Shown here: piece by piece, positions 1 through 10,590 of the stretch
Layout of the letters: each line of letters starts with the position of its first letter
Numbering within the stretch: position 1 is the stretch's first letter
Assembly: GCA_016936755.1 (NCBI GenBank)
Contig: JAFGXF010000045.1
Location: 22,696 to 86,695 of the forward strand
Direction: 5' to 3'
DNA: 64,000 bases
DNA from: Anaerolineaceae bacterium
GTDB taxonomy: Bacteria; Chloroflexota; Anaerolineae; Anaerolineales; Anaerolineaceae
Notes under the pieces: model-generated
Seen by the model: the letters and a program-made list of their open reading frames with translations, nothing else
What the model was told of the DNA's origin: nothing
Databases searched by the model: none
Position numbers and translations under genes: made by a program

Positions 1-1
1 G

Positions 2-1699
2 TTGACATCTCTGCCAGTTGTTGTATATCTGGTAAATGTTGCGCTTTTATATACCAATTTTTTACCCAATCTGAGCGATCTGAATTTATGGGATGAAGCC
101 GTCTATATCAATTCGGGGCGATTGCTGATTGAAGGGCAGATCCAGCAGTTTGCCAGCAGTCCGCTGGTATCGTTGCTGTATGGTGTTTTTTACCTGATTG
201 TCCAAAAAAGCCCATTCTGGATGTTGTTATCAGATGCCATTGGACGATTTGTGATTTTTACACTCTTTTATTGTGGCGCCTATCTGGTAGCCCGTGAGCT
301 TGGAAAGTTTGCCAGCCCGCTGATCATGTTGGGATTACTTACGGTTATGCCCCTGGTTGTGGAAATGTACAATTTCCCGAGTGATCCACTGTTTGCTGCA
401 TTGTCTGCATTCACTTTCTGGCAGGTACTGCGATTTTTCAACACACATCAGATCAAGCATATATGGCTTGCGTCCTTGATCCTGGGGCTGGCTGCTGCAA
501 CCCGTAATGACGGTCTGGTATTATTACCTGTTCTGGTTGTAGCGGGGTTGATACTCTACCTGCCTGAAAGACGATGGTGGCGGGTTGTTGTGGCCAGCGT
601 CACCCCATTTTTAATTATTGTCGGTGGATACATCCTATGTGTGGGTCTGGTTTCTGGTGATTTCAACCCGGGTATCATGGAGCGCACCTACTCAAATTTT
701 GAGGCTGGGCATGAAGCAATTAGCAGCAACCCAGGCAATACCAATGCTACGATTCAAGCCTATGTTGAAGCGCGGCGGGTATTTGGAACTCCCGAAGAAA
801 ATGGTTACTCTGTGATTGCTGCCATCAAGCGCAATCCAGATGTGTATGTGTCACGTTTGATGGCGATTATCAGGACATTCCCAACGATTTTAAATAATGC
901 ATATGGTATCAAGTACACGGTTGTTCTGCTGCTTCTTGCTGCCAGGGGAATGATTGTATTAATCAAAAAGAAGGAAATAAAACTCCTGTTGGTGATGGGA
1001 TTATGGGTAATCCCTTTGGCGATGGGATTCATTAATACAATTATCCGCCCGGGTTATTTACGCTTTCCGTTTTTCATTTTATATGCTCTTGCTGGTATTG
1101 GCCTATATGCGTTGGTAACGCATATCGATAAGTTACATGAAAAAATATGCTGGGTTTCAGTCTCCATTCTGATTTGTGTTGGCTCGCTAATCACATGGAA
1201 AACCGCCATTTTTTATGGTGTCTTCATATTTTTTCTGGGATTATTGGTTTCAATTTTCATCAATTGGCGATACCAGATGGAAAAATATCTCACTCCCATA
1301 CTTTTGCTGGTATTCCTTTGTGCGGGATTAATCCTGCATGGAAATTATCCCGGACCGAAGAAATGGCAGTTTGGAGTCAACGGTGATGAGGCCGCTTCAC
1401 TATTCATGTCAGAGTATCTACCCCGGGATGCCGTTGTGTTGGCTGGCACCCCGGCAGCAGTCTGGATGTCGCATCACGATTATGCAGGATTGAATTCTGC
1501 AGACCTGCCCACATTCGCTGACGATGTCGATTTTGCTCATTGGGCCTGTTTGAATTTTGATGCTATTTACATCGATCACAGCATATCACCCTATTTTTTA
1601 GAAATGATTCAAAATCGTATTGGAAAGGAATTTCAGCGTGTCTTTACTGCAGAAGAGGGGGATTACCAGGTTTTATTGACATCACTACAGGAACCGTAA
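2..1699 (+). CDS. GT-C type membrane glycosyltransferase (5' end outside window)
   Basis: Multi-pass membrane protein that looks like a polyprenyl-phosphate-sugar dependent glycosyltransferase of the GT-C/ArnT-like fold. About ten hydrophobic segments cover the first 430 residues. The motif WDEAVY in the first external loop fits the acidic catalytic loop of the fold. It is a clear paralogue of the protein at 4668-6401: WDEA, the NDGL segment and the [18 protein letters not shown] stretch line up. That paralogue has about 12 more residues before WDEA, so the TTG at base 2 is probably not the start and the gene is cut by the window edge. Substrate is unknown. It heads a run of closely spaced envelope genes. 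Confidence 0.72.
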   Translation: MTSLPVVVYLVNVALLYTNFLPNLSDLNLWDEAVYINSGRLLIEGQIQQFASSPLVSLLYGVFYLIVQKSPFWMLLSDAIGRFVIFTLFYCGAYLVARELGKFASPLIMLGLLTVMPLVVEMYNFPSDPLFAALSAFTFWQVLRFFNTHQIKHIWLASLILGLAAATRNDGLVLLPVLVVAGLILYLPERRWWRVVVASVTPFLIIVGGYILCVGLVSGDFNPGIMERTYSNFEAGHEAISSNPGNTNATIQAYVEARRVFGTPEENGYSVIAAIKRNPDVYVSRLMAIIRTFPTILNNAYGIKYTVVLLLLAARGMIVLIKKKEIKLLLVMGLWVIPLAMGFINTIIRPGYLRFPFFILYALAGIGLYALVTHIDKLHEKICWVSVSILICVGSLITWKTAIFYGVFIFFLGLLVSIFINWRYQMEKYLTPILLLVFLCAGLILHGNYPGPKKWQFGVNGDEAASLFMSEYLPRDAVVLAGTPAAVWMSHHDYAGLNSADLPTFADDVDFAHWACLNFDAIYIDHSISPYFLEMIQNRIGKEFQRVFTAEEGDYQVLLTSLQEP

Positions 1700-1727
1700 A
1701 CCGGAAGCCGATGCTTTCTGATTAGAT

Positions 1728-3683
1728 ATGTTAATCCTCTTGCCTGTGGTCGTTTCAACTCTCTTGTACCTGATTTGTTTTGGTTTGTTAACCAAAAGAG
1801 AATCTGCAGGAGATGCTTTACGCTCATCAGTTATCTACACCATGATGGCAGTTTGTCTATTTACCTGCCTGATGATGGAAGGATTGAGTTTATTTTCTTT
1901 CATTACCCGGCCGGTGATTATTGCCATATGGAGTGTCATTCTCGTGGCAATGGTTACCCTGACATGGCGAAAGGGATATCAACAGGCTGTATTTGTTGAA
2001 TTGCGAAATTGGTGGAACAGTATCAAACTGGCACGCTATGAAAAGCCACTCAGTATATTCACCGCGTTTTACCTTGTTGTTTTATTTCTGATCGCACTTT
2101 TAGCTCCACCCAATAACAATGACTCATTACAATACCACATGGCGCGTGTCATCCACTGGATACTGAATCGCGACCTCAATTACTTTCCGGTCGCATATCT
2201 ACCACAATTGTTTAATCCACCCGGTTCGGAAACATTGTTGCTGAATATGTTCCTGCTGACTGGAAATGACCGGTTGGTTAATCTATTGCAGTGGTCAATG
2301 ATGGTCTGTTCAATAGCAGTTGTCTCCCTGGTTGTTAAAAAACTGGGAGCTGGTCGCCTGGGTCAATGGTTGTCGGTATTATTCCTGCTGTGTTTACCGG
2401 TTGGTATTCTTGAATCCACATCGACACAGAATGATTACGTCAGTGCTTTTTGGATCTTGTGCCTGGTTTATATGGTGGTGAAAGACCGCCAGCAGGTTTA
2501 CTCCAAAATCGATGTGCTTGCCTTGGGTGTTTTGGCAGGATTGGCGATGCTGGTGAAGGTTGCTGCTTATCCATATGTGGCAGTTATTTTGATATGGGCG
2601 ATATTCTCAAAATACAGACTAATAGGTATCAAACAGTCGATCATCCATTCATCTATCATTATCTCGATAATGTTGTTGCTCAACCTGCCTGGGTGGCTAA
2701 GAAGTCAACAGGCATTTGATAATCCGTTGGGCAATGCAGCTTTTATCGGCCGGCGAACGCCGAGTGTCTTAGTTCCGGCTGATTTGTTGATCAGCCCCAT
2801 TCAACATCTGGCTTTGAATATTGGTACACCCTTCGATGTTGTTAACGAGAAGGTGGGGAGTGCCATTATCTCGATGTGTGAAAAGCTGGGTGGATCGAAC
2901 TGCTCCACACCCGAGACCAGCGAGTGGGGTTTTCGGATCATTGGATTATCGAACCATGAAGATTCAGTTGGAAATTTATTGCACCTCTTTTTGGTATCAA
3001 TGGTTGTTGTCGCATTAATATTTACTAAGAAGAAACCCCCTGAGCTGAAATATCTTGTCATCTATACATTGACAATCTTTGCGGGTTTTCTCCTTTTCAG
3101 TTGGCTGGTAACATGGGGGGCATACTGGGGACGACTTCAACTTCCGTTATTCGTTTTAACAGCGCCCATTTTTGGTGTGGTTGTCGAGAAATGGAGAAAG
3201 CCGCTTGTCTGGAATCTGACAGCTCTGCTTTTGGTATGTGGTTTACCGTGGTTATTGATGAACCGAACACGTCCTATTATCTCCCATACCCCGGATATAA
3301 CGCTTGTTAAGAGCATCTTTGTTGAATCAAGGTATTCTCTTTTATTTGCCAACTACCCTGAGCTCCAAGACCAAATTGCGCATGTCACCAGTGAGGCAAT
3401 TGCCAGCAATTGTTCAAAGATATCATTAAAAATTGATTCGCGAGACCCCGAGTATTACTTTATGGCATATCTGGAACCCTGGAAAAATGATATTGAGATT
3501 GAATCAGTCCCCGGCGACCCGGAATTGAATCGATATAAAGATCCAGATTTTCATGCATGTGCTCAGATCTGTTCCATCTGTGGAAATGAACCAGGTTCCA
3601 ACGGATTGATCCTGGTTTATAAAGACAAGGCAATGACCTTATATCTATCACCCGAGTACTACGAGGAATATCAAGGCCGATGA
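1728..3683 (+). CDS. Multi-pass membrane protein, GT-C glycosyltransferase-like
   Basis: A 651-residue integral membrane protein with many hydrophobic helices and a soluble C-terminal part of roughly 150 residues. The external loop around [13 protein letters not shown] has the acidic and aromatic character of GT-C enzymes (dolichyl/undecaprenyl-phosphate sugar users). It is not closely related to its two GT-C neighbours. The C-terminal part holds a cluster of cysteines (CAQICSIC). Its stop overlaps the start of the next GT2 gene in an ATGA, so the two are translationally coupled. No clear Shine-Dalgarno precedes the ATG. The glycosyltransferase role is inferred from fold-like features and neighbours. 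Confidence 0.6.
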   Translation: MLILLPVVVSTLLYLICFGLLTKRESAGDALRSSVIYTMMAVCLFTCLMMEGLSLFSFITRPVIIAIWSVILVAMVTLTWRKGYQQAVFVELRNWWNSIKLARYEKPLSIFTAFYLVVLFLIALLAPPNNNDSLQYHMARVIHWILNRDLNYFPVAYLPQLFNPPGSETLLLNMFLLTGNDRLVNLLQWSMMVCSIAVVSLVVKKLGAGRLGQWLSVLFLLCLPVGILESTSTQNDYVSAFWILCLVYMVVKDRQQVYSKIDVLALGVLAGLAMLVKVAAYPYVAVILIWAIFSKYRLIGIKQSIIHSSIIISIMLLLNLPGWLRSQQAFDNPLGNAAFIGRRTPSVLVPADLLISPIQHLALNIGTPFDVVNEKVGSAIISMCEKLGGSNCSTPETSEWGFRIIGLSNHEDSVGNLLHLFLVSMVVVALIFTKKKPPELKYLVIYTLTIFAGFLLFSWLVTWGAYWGRLQLPLFVLTAPIFGVVVEKWRKPLVWNLTALLLVCGLPWLLMNRTRPIISHTPDITLVKSIFVESRYSLLFANYPELQDQIAHVTSEAIASNCSKISLKIDSRDPEYYFMAYLEPWKNDIEIESVPGDPELNRYKDPDFHACAQICSICGNEPGSNGLILVYKDKAMTLYLSPEYYEEYQGR

Positions 3684-4681
3684 CTGATAAGTCAGCAGTT
3701 GTCTCAATCATAACGCCCTCATATAACCAGGCCAAATATCTGGAACAGACGATTCAATCTGTTTTATTTCAAAATTATCCAGAAATAGAGTATCTGATCG
3801 TGGATGGTGCATCTACAGATGGCAGTGTGGACATCATTCGAAAATACGAAGAAAGGATCTCTTATTGGGTAAGCGAAAAAGATCAGGGGCAGGCTGAGGC
3901 TATCAACAAGGGGTTAAAGCGCGCATCTGGCAAGTACGTTGCCTGGTTGAACTCTGATGATCTCTATTACCATCCAAGTGTGGTCACAGAAGCAGTATCC
4001 ATTCTGGAAGCTGACATGCGGCTCGGGATGGTATATGCCGATGGGGTGATGGTGGATGCACATGGACGGCTGTTGGATTGGCATCGTTATCCTCAGTATG
4101 GTTTACTCGACCTCCTGTCATTCAATGTGATCCTGCAGCCCACGGTTTTTATGCGTCGATCTGTTTTGGAAAAAGTTGGATTCCTCGACCCACATTATGA
4201 GTTGGTACTGGATCATGAGTTATGGATACGGCTGGCCACATATCATCCCATACGGCATGTGAATTCCTTTTGGGCTGTCGAGCGCACACACGAACAGGCT
4301 AAAACAATTGCGAGTGCGGCCAGATTTGTAGAAGAGGCGTTTGCCTGTATCGAGTCCAAGCAAGCAAGTGGACCATTGGTCAGGACAATAAAAGATAACC
4401 AGGCAAAGATATTTTCTGGGGTGCACGTCTTTTCGGGAAAGCGTTTGATAGATGCTGGATCTTTTAACACTGCCCTGAAGCATTTCCAGTCCGCCTGGAA
4501 ATATGATCCAGTGGCTGTAATAAAGATGTGGTATAAGGTGGTCCAGGCGGCAGGCGGTGCTCTTGGTTTGCGTGGATTGTTCTTTAGATACCGCGCGGCA
4601 CGTCGCAGAATCCAACACAACGATAGAAGACTGTATATCGACAAGTCTGGAATTCATTGGTCTTCGGATGAAAAAAGCTAG
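3680..4681 (+). CDS. Glycosyltransferase family 2
   Basis: Cytoplasmic GT-A fold enzyme of family GT2, predicted to move a sugar from a nucleotide donor to a lipid carrier or glycan. The N-terminal nucleotide-binding strand reads [10 protein letters not shown], the VDGASTDGS turn follows, and the metal-binding DXD-type motif appears as NSDD at residues 91-94. The last 100 residues are basic and have no recognised domain. It overlaps the upstream membrane gene by 4 bases and the next one by 14. It resembles the GT2 at 6398, and each sits beside one of two paralogous membrane enzymes, so the cluster seems to contain a duplicated pair. Confidence 0.85.
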   Translation: MTDKSAVVSIITPSYNQAKYLEQTIQSVLFQNYPEIEYLIVDGASTDGSVDIIRKYEERISYWVSEKDQGQAEAINKGLKRASGKYVAWLNSDDLYYHPSVVTEAVSILEADMRLGMVYADGVMVDAHGRLLDWHRYPQYGLLDLLSFNVILQPTVFMRRSVLEKVGFLDPHYELVLDHELWIRLATYHPIRHVNSFWAVERTHEQAKTIASAARFVEEAFACIESKQASGPLVRTIKDNQAKIFSGVHVFSGKRLIDAGSFNTALKHFQSAWKYDPVAVIKMWYKVVQAAGGALGLRGLFFRYRAARRRIQHNDRRLYIDKSGIHWSSDEKS

Positions 4682-6401
4682 CATACCCCGAAATACGGCT
4701 TTGACGCTGGCAGCACTGGCTTTATTCTGTATAAGTTTGCTGCTCAACTGGTCATCATTCTTTCCCACCCTGTCGGAGATCAACCCCTGGGATGAGGCAG
4801 GCTATGTTAAATCAGGCCAAGAAATGCTGAGAGGGGATATGCCAAACTTTGCCGGCAGCCCACTCACAGCTGTCTTTTATGCTGTACTTAACGTAATTTT
4901 TGGTAACTCCCCTTACTGGCTGATTTATAGTGTCGCTTCCGGCAGGCTGATTGCATACACTTTGATCTGGTTAAGCGCTTTTTATATTAGTAAGCGTCTG
5001 CATCTGTATGCCTACCCCCTGATCATGCTTTGTATGCTTCTGGCGGCTCCGTTCTTTATAAAAATGCTGCGATTTCCCAGCGACCCAATTTTCCTGGCGT
5101 TTGCTGGTTTGGCATTAGCTGAGATGATCGATTACATACAGTCGTATCAATTCAGACGACTCGTGATGGCAGGACTTTTAATCACTCTGGCTGCCGCTGC
5201 CCGGAATGATGGATTGATCATCTTTTTAGTGGCATTGGTATGGCTGTTCGTATTTGTGGTAGTCAAAAAAATCAACGGGCGCGCAATTCTGGGGTTCATT
5301 ATTCCATTTATCGTATTGATTGGGGGATATGTATTGATTTATGGATTCCGCACCGGTGATTTTTCACTGGGTACAACCGAGCGTACCTATGATAATTTTG
5401 AGGCCGGACAGATCGCAGTATATAGCGGAGAAGAGGGTTTAAATGCTGCGATTGATGCCAAGCGAGAAGCCCGGCGACTGTTCGGCACCGCGGAAGAGAA
5501 CGATTATTCTGTGGTGAAAGCAATTCTTCGAAACCCTCAGGCTTATCAGCAACGTTTAGACCGGGTGATCCAGGAATTGCCAACCCAGATCATTAAAGCG
5601 TATAGCGGTAAATGGGTGGTGCTGTTAACCGTTTGGGCGGCTTGGGGCTTCATCAGCCTTTACCAGAAGCGTAAGTGGGCGTTGATTAGCCTGCTCACCT
5701 TATGGTGTATGCCATTCCTTTCCGGGTTTATTATAACGATCTTCCGCACAGGACACCTGCTTTTTCCCAGCCTGGTTGTGCTTTCATTTGGATCTGTTGG
5801 TTTATATGATTTTGCTTCACGGTTTGATAAAACACACATCCGCTGGATTGGTATGGGGGTCATGGTTGTATTACTTGGAATAGGAGCCATCACGTCGGAA
5901 TTGGTTGTTATCTATGCCGCTGGATTGTCTATGCTTGCCATGCTGGTGGCCTGGCTTGGATTCCGGTTCCTGCCAAAACGTTTCCAACAACCAGCGCTTC
6001 CGCTGTTGATGTTCTTGGTGGTTGGATTTATTTTGCATGGTCCTTTTACTGGTATTGCCAAGGCGTCTGTTGATCTACCACCGGAAGAACAAGCCTTGCT
6101 GACCATGGTTAAGGAGTTGCCCGTCGGAGCGCGTGTTTTAGCAGGTTCTCCAGGAGTTGTTTATGCTGCCAACATGACTTACATGGGACTATCCTCGACT
6201 GATGTTCCCATATTCTCCACGGTACAGGATTTCCAAAAGTGGTTAAACTCGCAAAACATTGAGGCGGTATATATCGATCAATCACTTACCATAGATAACT
6301 CTGCGTATTGGGTCCTGCTTCAAGAATTAGCATACTTATATAGGGTGGTCTATACTGACCCTTCGGGTATTATACAGGTATGGATATTGAGTGATCTATG
6401 A
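4668..6401 (+). CDS. GT-C type membrane glycosyltransferase, paralogue of first gene
   Basis: A 577-residue multi-pass membrane protein. The ORF track starts at 4557, but that puts 125 bases inside the GT2 gene and adds a polar, cysteine-containing leader. The ATG at 4668 gives a short basic N-terminus followed directly by a membrane helix and overlaps the upstream stop by 14 bases. External-loop motif WDEAGY, then ARNDGL and [10 protein letters not shown] match the first gene of the window. The 577-residue length is near the 565 residues visible there. Likely a lipid-linked sugar transferase. Its stop overlaps the next start (ATGA). Confidence 0.75.
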   Translation: MKKASIPRNTALTLAALALFCISLLLNWSSFFPTLSEINPWDEAGYVKSGQEMLRGDMPNFAGSPLTAVFYAVLNVIFGNSPYWLIYSVASGRLIAYTLIWLSAFYISKRLHLYAYPLIMLCMLLAAPFFIKMLRFPSDPIFLAFAGLALAEMIDYIQSYQFRRLVMAGLLITLAAAARNDGLIIFLVALVWLFVFVVVKKINGRAILGFIIPFIVLIGGYVLIYGFRTGDFSLGTTERTYDNFEAGQIAVYSGEEGLNAAIDAKREARRLFGTAEENDYSVVKAILRNPQAYQQRLDRVIQELPTQIIKAYSGKWVVLLTVWAAWGFISLYQKRKWALISLLTLWCMPFLSGFIITIFRTGHLLFPSLVVLSFGSVGLYDFASRFDKTHIRWIGMGVMVVLLGIGAITSELVVIYAAGLSMLAMLVAWLGFRFLPKRFQQPALPLLMFLVVGFILHGPFTGIAKASVDLPPEEQALLTMVKELPVGARVLAGSPGVVYAANMTYMGLSSTDVPIFSTVQDFQKWLNSQNIEAVYIDQSLTIDNSAYWVLLQELAYLYRVVYTDPSGIIQVWILSDL

Positions 6402-7204
6402 GAAAGGTTGGCAATATGCAACCGTTGGTATCGATTGTGACGCCATCACGTAACCAGGCACGTTTCCTGGAAGATACCATGAAATCAGTCATATCACAGG
6501 ATTATCCTCGCATCGAATACTTGGTAATTGACGGAAATTCAAGTGATGGAAGCAGGAAGATTATCCAAAAGTATCAGAAGGAGCTGACGTACTGGGTATC
6601 GGAACCTGATCAGGGACAGACGGATGCTATAAATAAGGGATTTTCCCATGCCAGCGGAGATATACTTGCCTGGTTAAACTCGGATGACGCATACCTGCCA
6701 GGTACTGTCACCCGGGCTGTAGATTATCTCAACACTCATCCCGAGGTTGGGATGGTTTATGGAGATGCCTTGTACATAGATGAATGTGGGCGGGTGATTG
6801 GGAAGTTCCCGGCGCGCCAGACCAATTACAATCGACTACGACAGGGATTTGTTCATATTCCACAACAATCGGCTTTCTTCCGGACCGCTTTATGGAAACA
6901 GGTTGGCCCACTTGATCCGGGATTTTATTTTGCCATGGATTATGACTTGTGGGTGCGCATCTCCCGCATTTCTACGATTGCATACCATCCTGAAACCTGG
7001 TCATTATTTCGCCTTCACCCAGATGCCAAGACAATTGAAGCGGATAATCGCTGTTGGCCAGAAATGATTAGAGTGCATCGAAGGGATGGCGGGAGTTGGG
7101 TGTCACTAATAATGGCAAAGTACATGCTCAGGCGTTTTCTGGCGCCCGTGATTAATTATCGTCGCAGGCGCATGATCTCAAAAGCGGCCCGCGATAGCAA
7201 ATGA
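6398..7204 (+). CDS. Glycosyltransferase family 2
   Basis: GT2 enzyme of 268 residues with VSIVTPSRNQ at the start of the nucleotide-binding fold, IDGNSSDGS, and the DXD-type NSDD at 94-97. It is shorter than the GT2 at 3680, mainly at the C-terminus, but follows it along the catalytic domain (YWVSE-DQGQ-AINKG in both). The start overlaps the stop of the membrane gene in ATGA. An internal ATG at 6416 would remove six residues and would also fit the family. It is the last gene of the glycosylation run. An inverted repeat and the promoter of the next operon follow within about 40 bases. Confidence 0.85.
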   Translation: MRKVGNMQPLVSIVTPSRNQARFLEDTMKSVISQDYPRIEYLVIDGNSSDGSRKIIQKYQKELTYWVSEPDQGQTDAINKGFSHASGDILAWLNSDDAYLPGTVTRAVDYLNTHPEVGMVYGDALYIDECGRVIGKFPARQTNYNRLRQGFVHIPQQSAFFRTALWKQVGPLDPGFYFAMDYDLWVRISRISTIAYHPETWSLFRLHPDAKTIEADNRCWPEMIRVHRRDGGSWVSLIMAKYMLRRFLAPVINYRRRRMISKAARDSK

Positions 7205-7222
7205 TGCACCTTTGACGTGCAT
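7204..7222. repeat. Inverted repeat around a -35 box
   Basis: ATGCAC, seven bases, then GTGCAT. The arms are perfect. The loop contains the first part of the TTGACG -35 hexamer of the downstream operon. It could be an operator that covers the promoter, or a weak stem ending the upstream glycosyltransferase run (GTTTT follows). Neither is proven. Confidence 0.4.
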
Positions 7223-7240
7223 GTTTTCATCGGCTATACT
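7212..7240 (+). promoter_or_regulatory. Sigma70-type promoter of the glutamate-family catabolic operon
   Basis: TTGACG at 7212-7217, 17-base spacer, TATACT at 7235-7240. The predicted start of transcription is about 40 bases before the ATG at 7287, which has a strong Shine-Dalgarno (AGGAGG). It is the only clear promoter ahead of the four-gene run to 12243. Confidence 0.75.
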
Positions 7241-7286
7241 ATATCCGGTGAGATAATCCAAAACTCAAGATTCAGGAGGTCAATTC

Positions 7287-8873
7287 ATGTCAGCTGGTTC
7301 ATCTTTTAAGCTTACTTACGCCACCATGTTCAATCCACCGGAGGAATTGCATACTCGTTTTTCTAACGCATTGGATAAGATCAAAGCAAACTTGGGAAAA
7401 GAACATGCCATGATCATTGATGGCAAGGATGTGCTTGCAAAGGAAAAATTCGAGGATCGATCTCCAGCCAATACCGATATCGTATTAGGAGTATTTCAAA
7501 AAGGCACAGCCGACGACGCCAATAAGGCGCTGGTCGCTGCACGCAAAGCGTTTCCCACGTGGAGTCATATGAAATGGCAGGAGCGTGTTGCGTTGGTACG
7601 ACGGGCGGCTGAGATCATGGACCGGCGTATCTATGAAATCAGCGCCGTGGTCTCCATGGAAGTGGGCAAGAATCGCATGGAGGCATTGGGCGATGTGGCA
7701 GAGACGGCTGACCTTATACGCTATTCCTGTGATCGGATGGAAGCCAACGATGGCTTTATTGCCAAGATGAGCAAAGACCCGTTGGTTGGTTTTAATGCGA
7801 CCAACACCTCGGTCCTGCGACCCTATGGCGTCTGGTTGGTTATCAGCCCATTTAATTTCCCATGCGCATTAACCGGTGGCCCTGCTGGCGCTGCACTTGT
7901 GACTGGCAACACGCTGGTTATGAAACCCGCCACTGATACTCCCTGGACGACCCGGTTGATCGCTGAATGTTTCCGCGAGGCAGGTCTGCCGGACGGAGTT
8001 TACAATTTCATCAGTGGGCCAGGTTCAACTCTCGGACAGGCGGCCATTGATAATCCGGAAGTGGATGGCATCACCTTTACCGGTTCATATGATGTGGGTA
8101 TGAAGATCTATCGTGATTTTGGTGGAGGTAAATGGGTTCGCCCTACGATTCTGGAGCTGGGTGGCAAGAACCCTGTAATCGTCTCGAAAAAAGCCAATCT
8201 CGAAGATGCGGCAGTCGGAATCACCCGTTCAGCATTTGGTTTACAGGGACAGAAATGTTCTGCTGCCTCTCGGGTTTATATTCAGGAAGATGTCTACGAT
8301 GAATTGGTGGCCAAGATCATCGACATGACCAGCAAGTTGGTCATCGGTGAACCAACTGACCGCAAGACCTACATGGGACCTGTGATTAATAAAAGTTCCT
8401 ACGCGGATTATCAAAAGTTTGTTGCCGAACTGTCCAAATCGGGTCGTATCCTGACGGGTGGAAAGATCTTGACGGACGGGGAATTCGCAAAGGGCTATTT
8501 CTGTTCCCCAACAATTGTTGTCGATCTGGATATCAATCATCCCCTATGGAAAACTGAAATGTTCCTGCCGATTGTCACAATTGCGAAGGTAAAGGATATG
8601 GAAACTGCCATGGTATATGCGAATGATGTGAGTTATGGCCTGACAGCGGGCTTCTATGGCAGCCAGAAAGAGGCTGACTGGTTCTTCGATAATATTGAAG
8701 CTGGTGTGACATATGCCAATCGACCACAAGGCGCCACAACCGGTGCCTGGCCGGGTTTCCAGCCATTTGGAGGTTGGAAGGGATCAGGCTCAAGCGGCAA
8801 GAATGGCGGCGGATTGTACTACTTGCCGTTATATATGCGTGAACAAATCCACACACTGATAAAACGCGCTTAA
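7287..8873 (+). CDS. NAD(P)-dependent aldehyde dehydrogenase, glutamate semialdehyde dehydrogenase-like
   Basis: ALDH-superfamily enzyme of 528 residues. The proton-abstracting Glu lies in LELGGKNP (about 290), the catalytic Cys in GQKCSAASR (about 324), and the cofactor-binding FTGS at 264-267. The N-terminal extension and the GGWKGSG...YLPLYM ending resemble L-glutamate-gamma-semialdehyde (1-pyrroline-5-carboxylate) dehydrogenases more than short fatty aldehyde enzymes. This would make glutamate from proline- or arginine-derived semialdehyde. Substrate assignment is inference; the fold and catalytic residues are seen. It is first in an operon with a CoA-transferase and urocanase, which supports an amino acid fermentation role. 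Confidence 0.7.
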   Translation: MSAGSSFKLTYATMFNPPEELHTRFSNALDKIKANLGKEHAMIIDGKDVLAKEKFEDRSPANTDIVLGVFQKGTADDANKALVAARKAFPTWSHMKWQERVALVRRAAEIMDRRIYEISAVVSMEVGKNRMEALGDVAETADLIRYSCDRMEANDGFIAKMSKDPLVGFNATNTSVLRPYGVWLVISPFNFPCALTGGPAGAALVTGNTLVMKPATDTPWTTRLIAECFREAGLPDGVYNFISGPGSTLGQAAIDNPEVDGITFTGSYDVGMKIYRDFGGGKWVRPTILELGGKNPVIVSKKANLEDAAVGITRSAFGLQGQKCSAASRVYIQEDVYDELVAKIIDMTSKLVIGEPTDRKTYMGPVINKSSYADYQKFVAELSKSGRILTGGKILTDGEFAKGYFCSPTIVVDLDINHPLWKTEMFLPIVTIAKVKDMETAMVYANDVSYGLTAGFYGSQKEADWFFDNIEAGVTYANRPQGATTGAWPGFQPFGGWKGSGSSGKNGGGLYYLPLYMREQIHTLIKRA

Positions 8874-8893
8874 ATTTGATGCGGTCAATTTGA

Positions 8894-9796
8894 ATGACCA
8901 AACTTACAACTTTATCCAAAGCGATTGAGGTTCATGTCCACGATGGCGATACGATTTATGCGGCTGGATTCACCCACCTTATTCCCTATGCAGCAGGGCA
9001 TGAAATAATTCGCCAGAAACGCAAGGATTTGATACTGGCCAGAGCCACTCCGGATTTGATCTATGATCAAATGGTTGCTGCTGGGTGTGCCCAGAAACTC
9101 ATCTTTTCATATATTGGAAATCCGGGAGTTGGCTCACTGCGCATTATTCGCTCAGAGATCGAATCTGGCCATATTGAGATTGAAGAATATTCGCATTTTT
9201 CGATGATCAGTCGATTGCAGGCTGGCGCCTCTGGTCTGCCATTCATCCCAATGAATCAGACAGCAGCTGAGGATCTGGAACATGCCAACCCTCAATACAA
9301 GCGAATCAAAGATCCCTATACAGGACAAGAAGTAGTGGTTGTGCCAGCATTGAATCCGGATGTGGCCATTGTCCATGTTCAGAGAGCTGACCAGAATGGA
9401 AATTCACAGATATGGGGTATTCTGGGTGAACAAAAAGAAGCTGCTTTTGCGGCCGACCGGGTCATCATAACCGCGGAAGAAATAGTGGATGAGGATATTA
9501 TTCGCTCCGATCCTAACCGGACCCTGATACCCGGATTCATTGTCGATGCCGTATGTCAGGTTCCTTATGCGGCGCATCCATCCTACACACAAGGGTATTA
9601 TGACCGGGACAATGCTTTTTACCTGGAGTGGGATAAAATCAGTGAGACCAAAGAGGGAATAAATAACTACCTGGACGAGTGGGTGTATGGTTTACCGGAC
9701 CGGCAAGCATATTGGCAAAAGCTGGGTACCGAGATGCACAAGAGACTAAAAGTGAAGGATCGTTTCAGTGCACCAGTTAACTATGGAGCTTATTGA
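8894..9796 (+). CDS. gctA: CoA-transferase subunit A, glutaconate CoA-transferase-like
   Basis: Class I CoA-transferase, alpha-type subunit of 300 residues. It resembles GctA, which with GctB moves CoA between acetyl-CoA and glutaconate or 2-hydroxyglutarate in glutamate fermentation. Visible family features are the N-terminal DGDTIYAAGF, the YIGNPGVGS turn and VVPALNPDVAIVHVQRAD. The partner B subunit starts 3 bases downstream. Related two-subunit proteins act on other dicarboxylic CoA esters, so glutaconate is the best guess from the family and from urocanase in the same operon, not a proven substrate. Confidence 0.75.
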   Translation: MTKLTTLSKAIEVHVHDGDTIYAAGFTHLIPYAAGHEIIRQKRKDLILARATPDLIYDQMVAAGCAQKLIFSYIGNPGVGSLRIIRSEIESGHIEIEEYSHFSMISRLQAGASGLPFIPMNQTAAEDLEHANPQYKRIKDPYTGQEVVVVPALNPDVAIVHVQRADQNGNSQIWGILGEQKEAAFAADRVIITAEEIVDEDIIRSDPNRTLIPGFIVDAVCQVPYAAHPSYTQGYYDRDNAFYLEWDKISETKEGINNYLDEWVYGLPDRQAYWQKLGTEMHKRLKVKDRFSAPVNYGAY

Positions 9797-9799
9797 TCC

Positions 9800-10567
9800 A
9801 TGGAATATTCCTCTTCGGAGTTAATGACAGTCAACGCGGCACGTCTGTTGCGCGATGGCGACACGGTCTTTGTCGGTGTCGGTCTTCCCAACCTGGCATG
9901 CAATCTGGCCAGGCATACACATGCACCCAACTTGTTGATGATATACGAGGCTGGGGTGATTGGTGCCCGCCCGGAACGACTACCGCTTTCGATTGGTGAT
10001 CCAACACTGGTCAGTGGCGCTACAGCTGTCTGCAGCATGTATGATATTTTTACACTTTACCTTCAGAGGGGAAATGTGGATGTCGGTTTTTTGGGGGGCG
10101 CGCAGATCGATCAGTTCGGAAATATCAATGCAACAGTGATTGGTGATTACCAGCATCCCAAGGTAAGACTACCCGGTTCGGGTGGCTCAATGGAAATGGC
10201 TGCATGGGCGAACCGGTGTTATATCATCACGCCCCATCAAACGCGCCGTTTCCCAAAGAAGGTCGACTTTCGCACATCGGCAGGTTTTCTCGCTTCAAGG
10301 GCAGAACGCGTGAGCAAGGGAGTACGGGGAGGTGGTCCCCAGGCTGTGGTAACGGATCTGGGGTTGATGGAACCTGATGAAAATGGCGAGTTAATATTGA
10401 CTTCCCTGCACCCCGGGATAAGCGTGGATCAAGCGCGAAAAAACACCGGCTGGGAATTAAAAGTATCACCGCGGTGTAACGTAACGGAACCCCCCACTGC
10501 AAGTGAATTGCAAATATTGCGGGATGAGTTGGACCCAACAGGCATTTACATAAAGGACGGTAAGTAA
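9800..10567 (+). CDS. gctB: CoA-transferase subunit B, glutaconate CoA-transferase-like
   Basis: Beta-type subunit (255 residues) of a class I CoA-transferase. The segment [11 protein letters not shown] carries a Glu at about residue 50, in the place of the catalytic Glu of GctB that forms the CoA-thioester intermediate. Its presence argues for transferase rather than IpdAB-like hydrolase activity. [12 protein letters not shown] and [11 protein letters not shown] are other family blocks. It lies 3 bases after subunit A with no separate Shine-Dalgarno, consistent with coupled translation and equal subunit amounts. Confidence 0.78.
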   Translation: MEYSSSELMTVNAARLLRDGDTVFVGVGLPNLACNLARHTHAPNLLMIYEAGVIGARPERLPLSIGDPTLVSGATAVCSMYDIFTLYLQRGNVDVGFLGGAQIDQFGNINATVIGDYQHPKVRLPGSGGSMEMAAWANRCYIITPHQTRRFPKKVDFRTSAGFLASRAERVSKGVRGGGPQAVVTDLGLMEPDENGELILTSLHPGISVDQARKNTGWELKVSPRCNVTEPPTASELQILRDELDPTGIYIKDGK

Positions 10568-10590
10568 CCGCTCTCTTTATAAGAGGTGAC

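Noticed and set aside
4557-4667. Upstream start for the second GT-C gene
   Set aside because: It would overlap the GT2 gene by 125 bases and add a polar leader not found in the paralogue.
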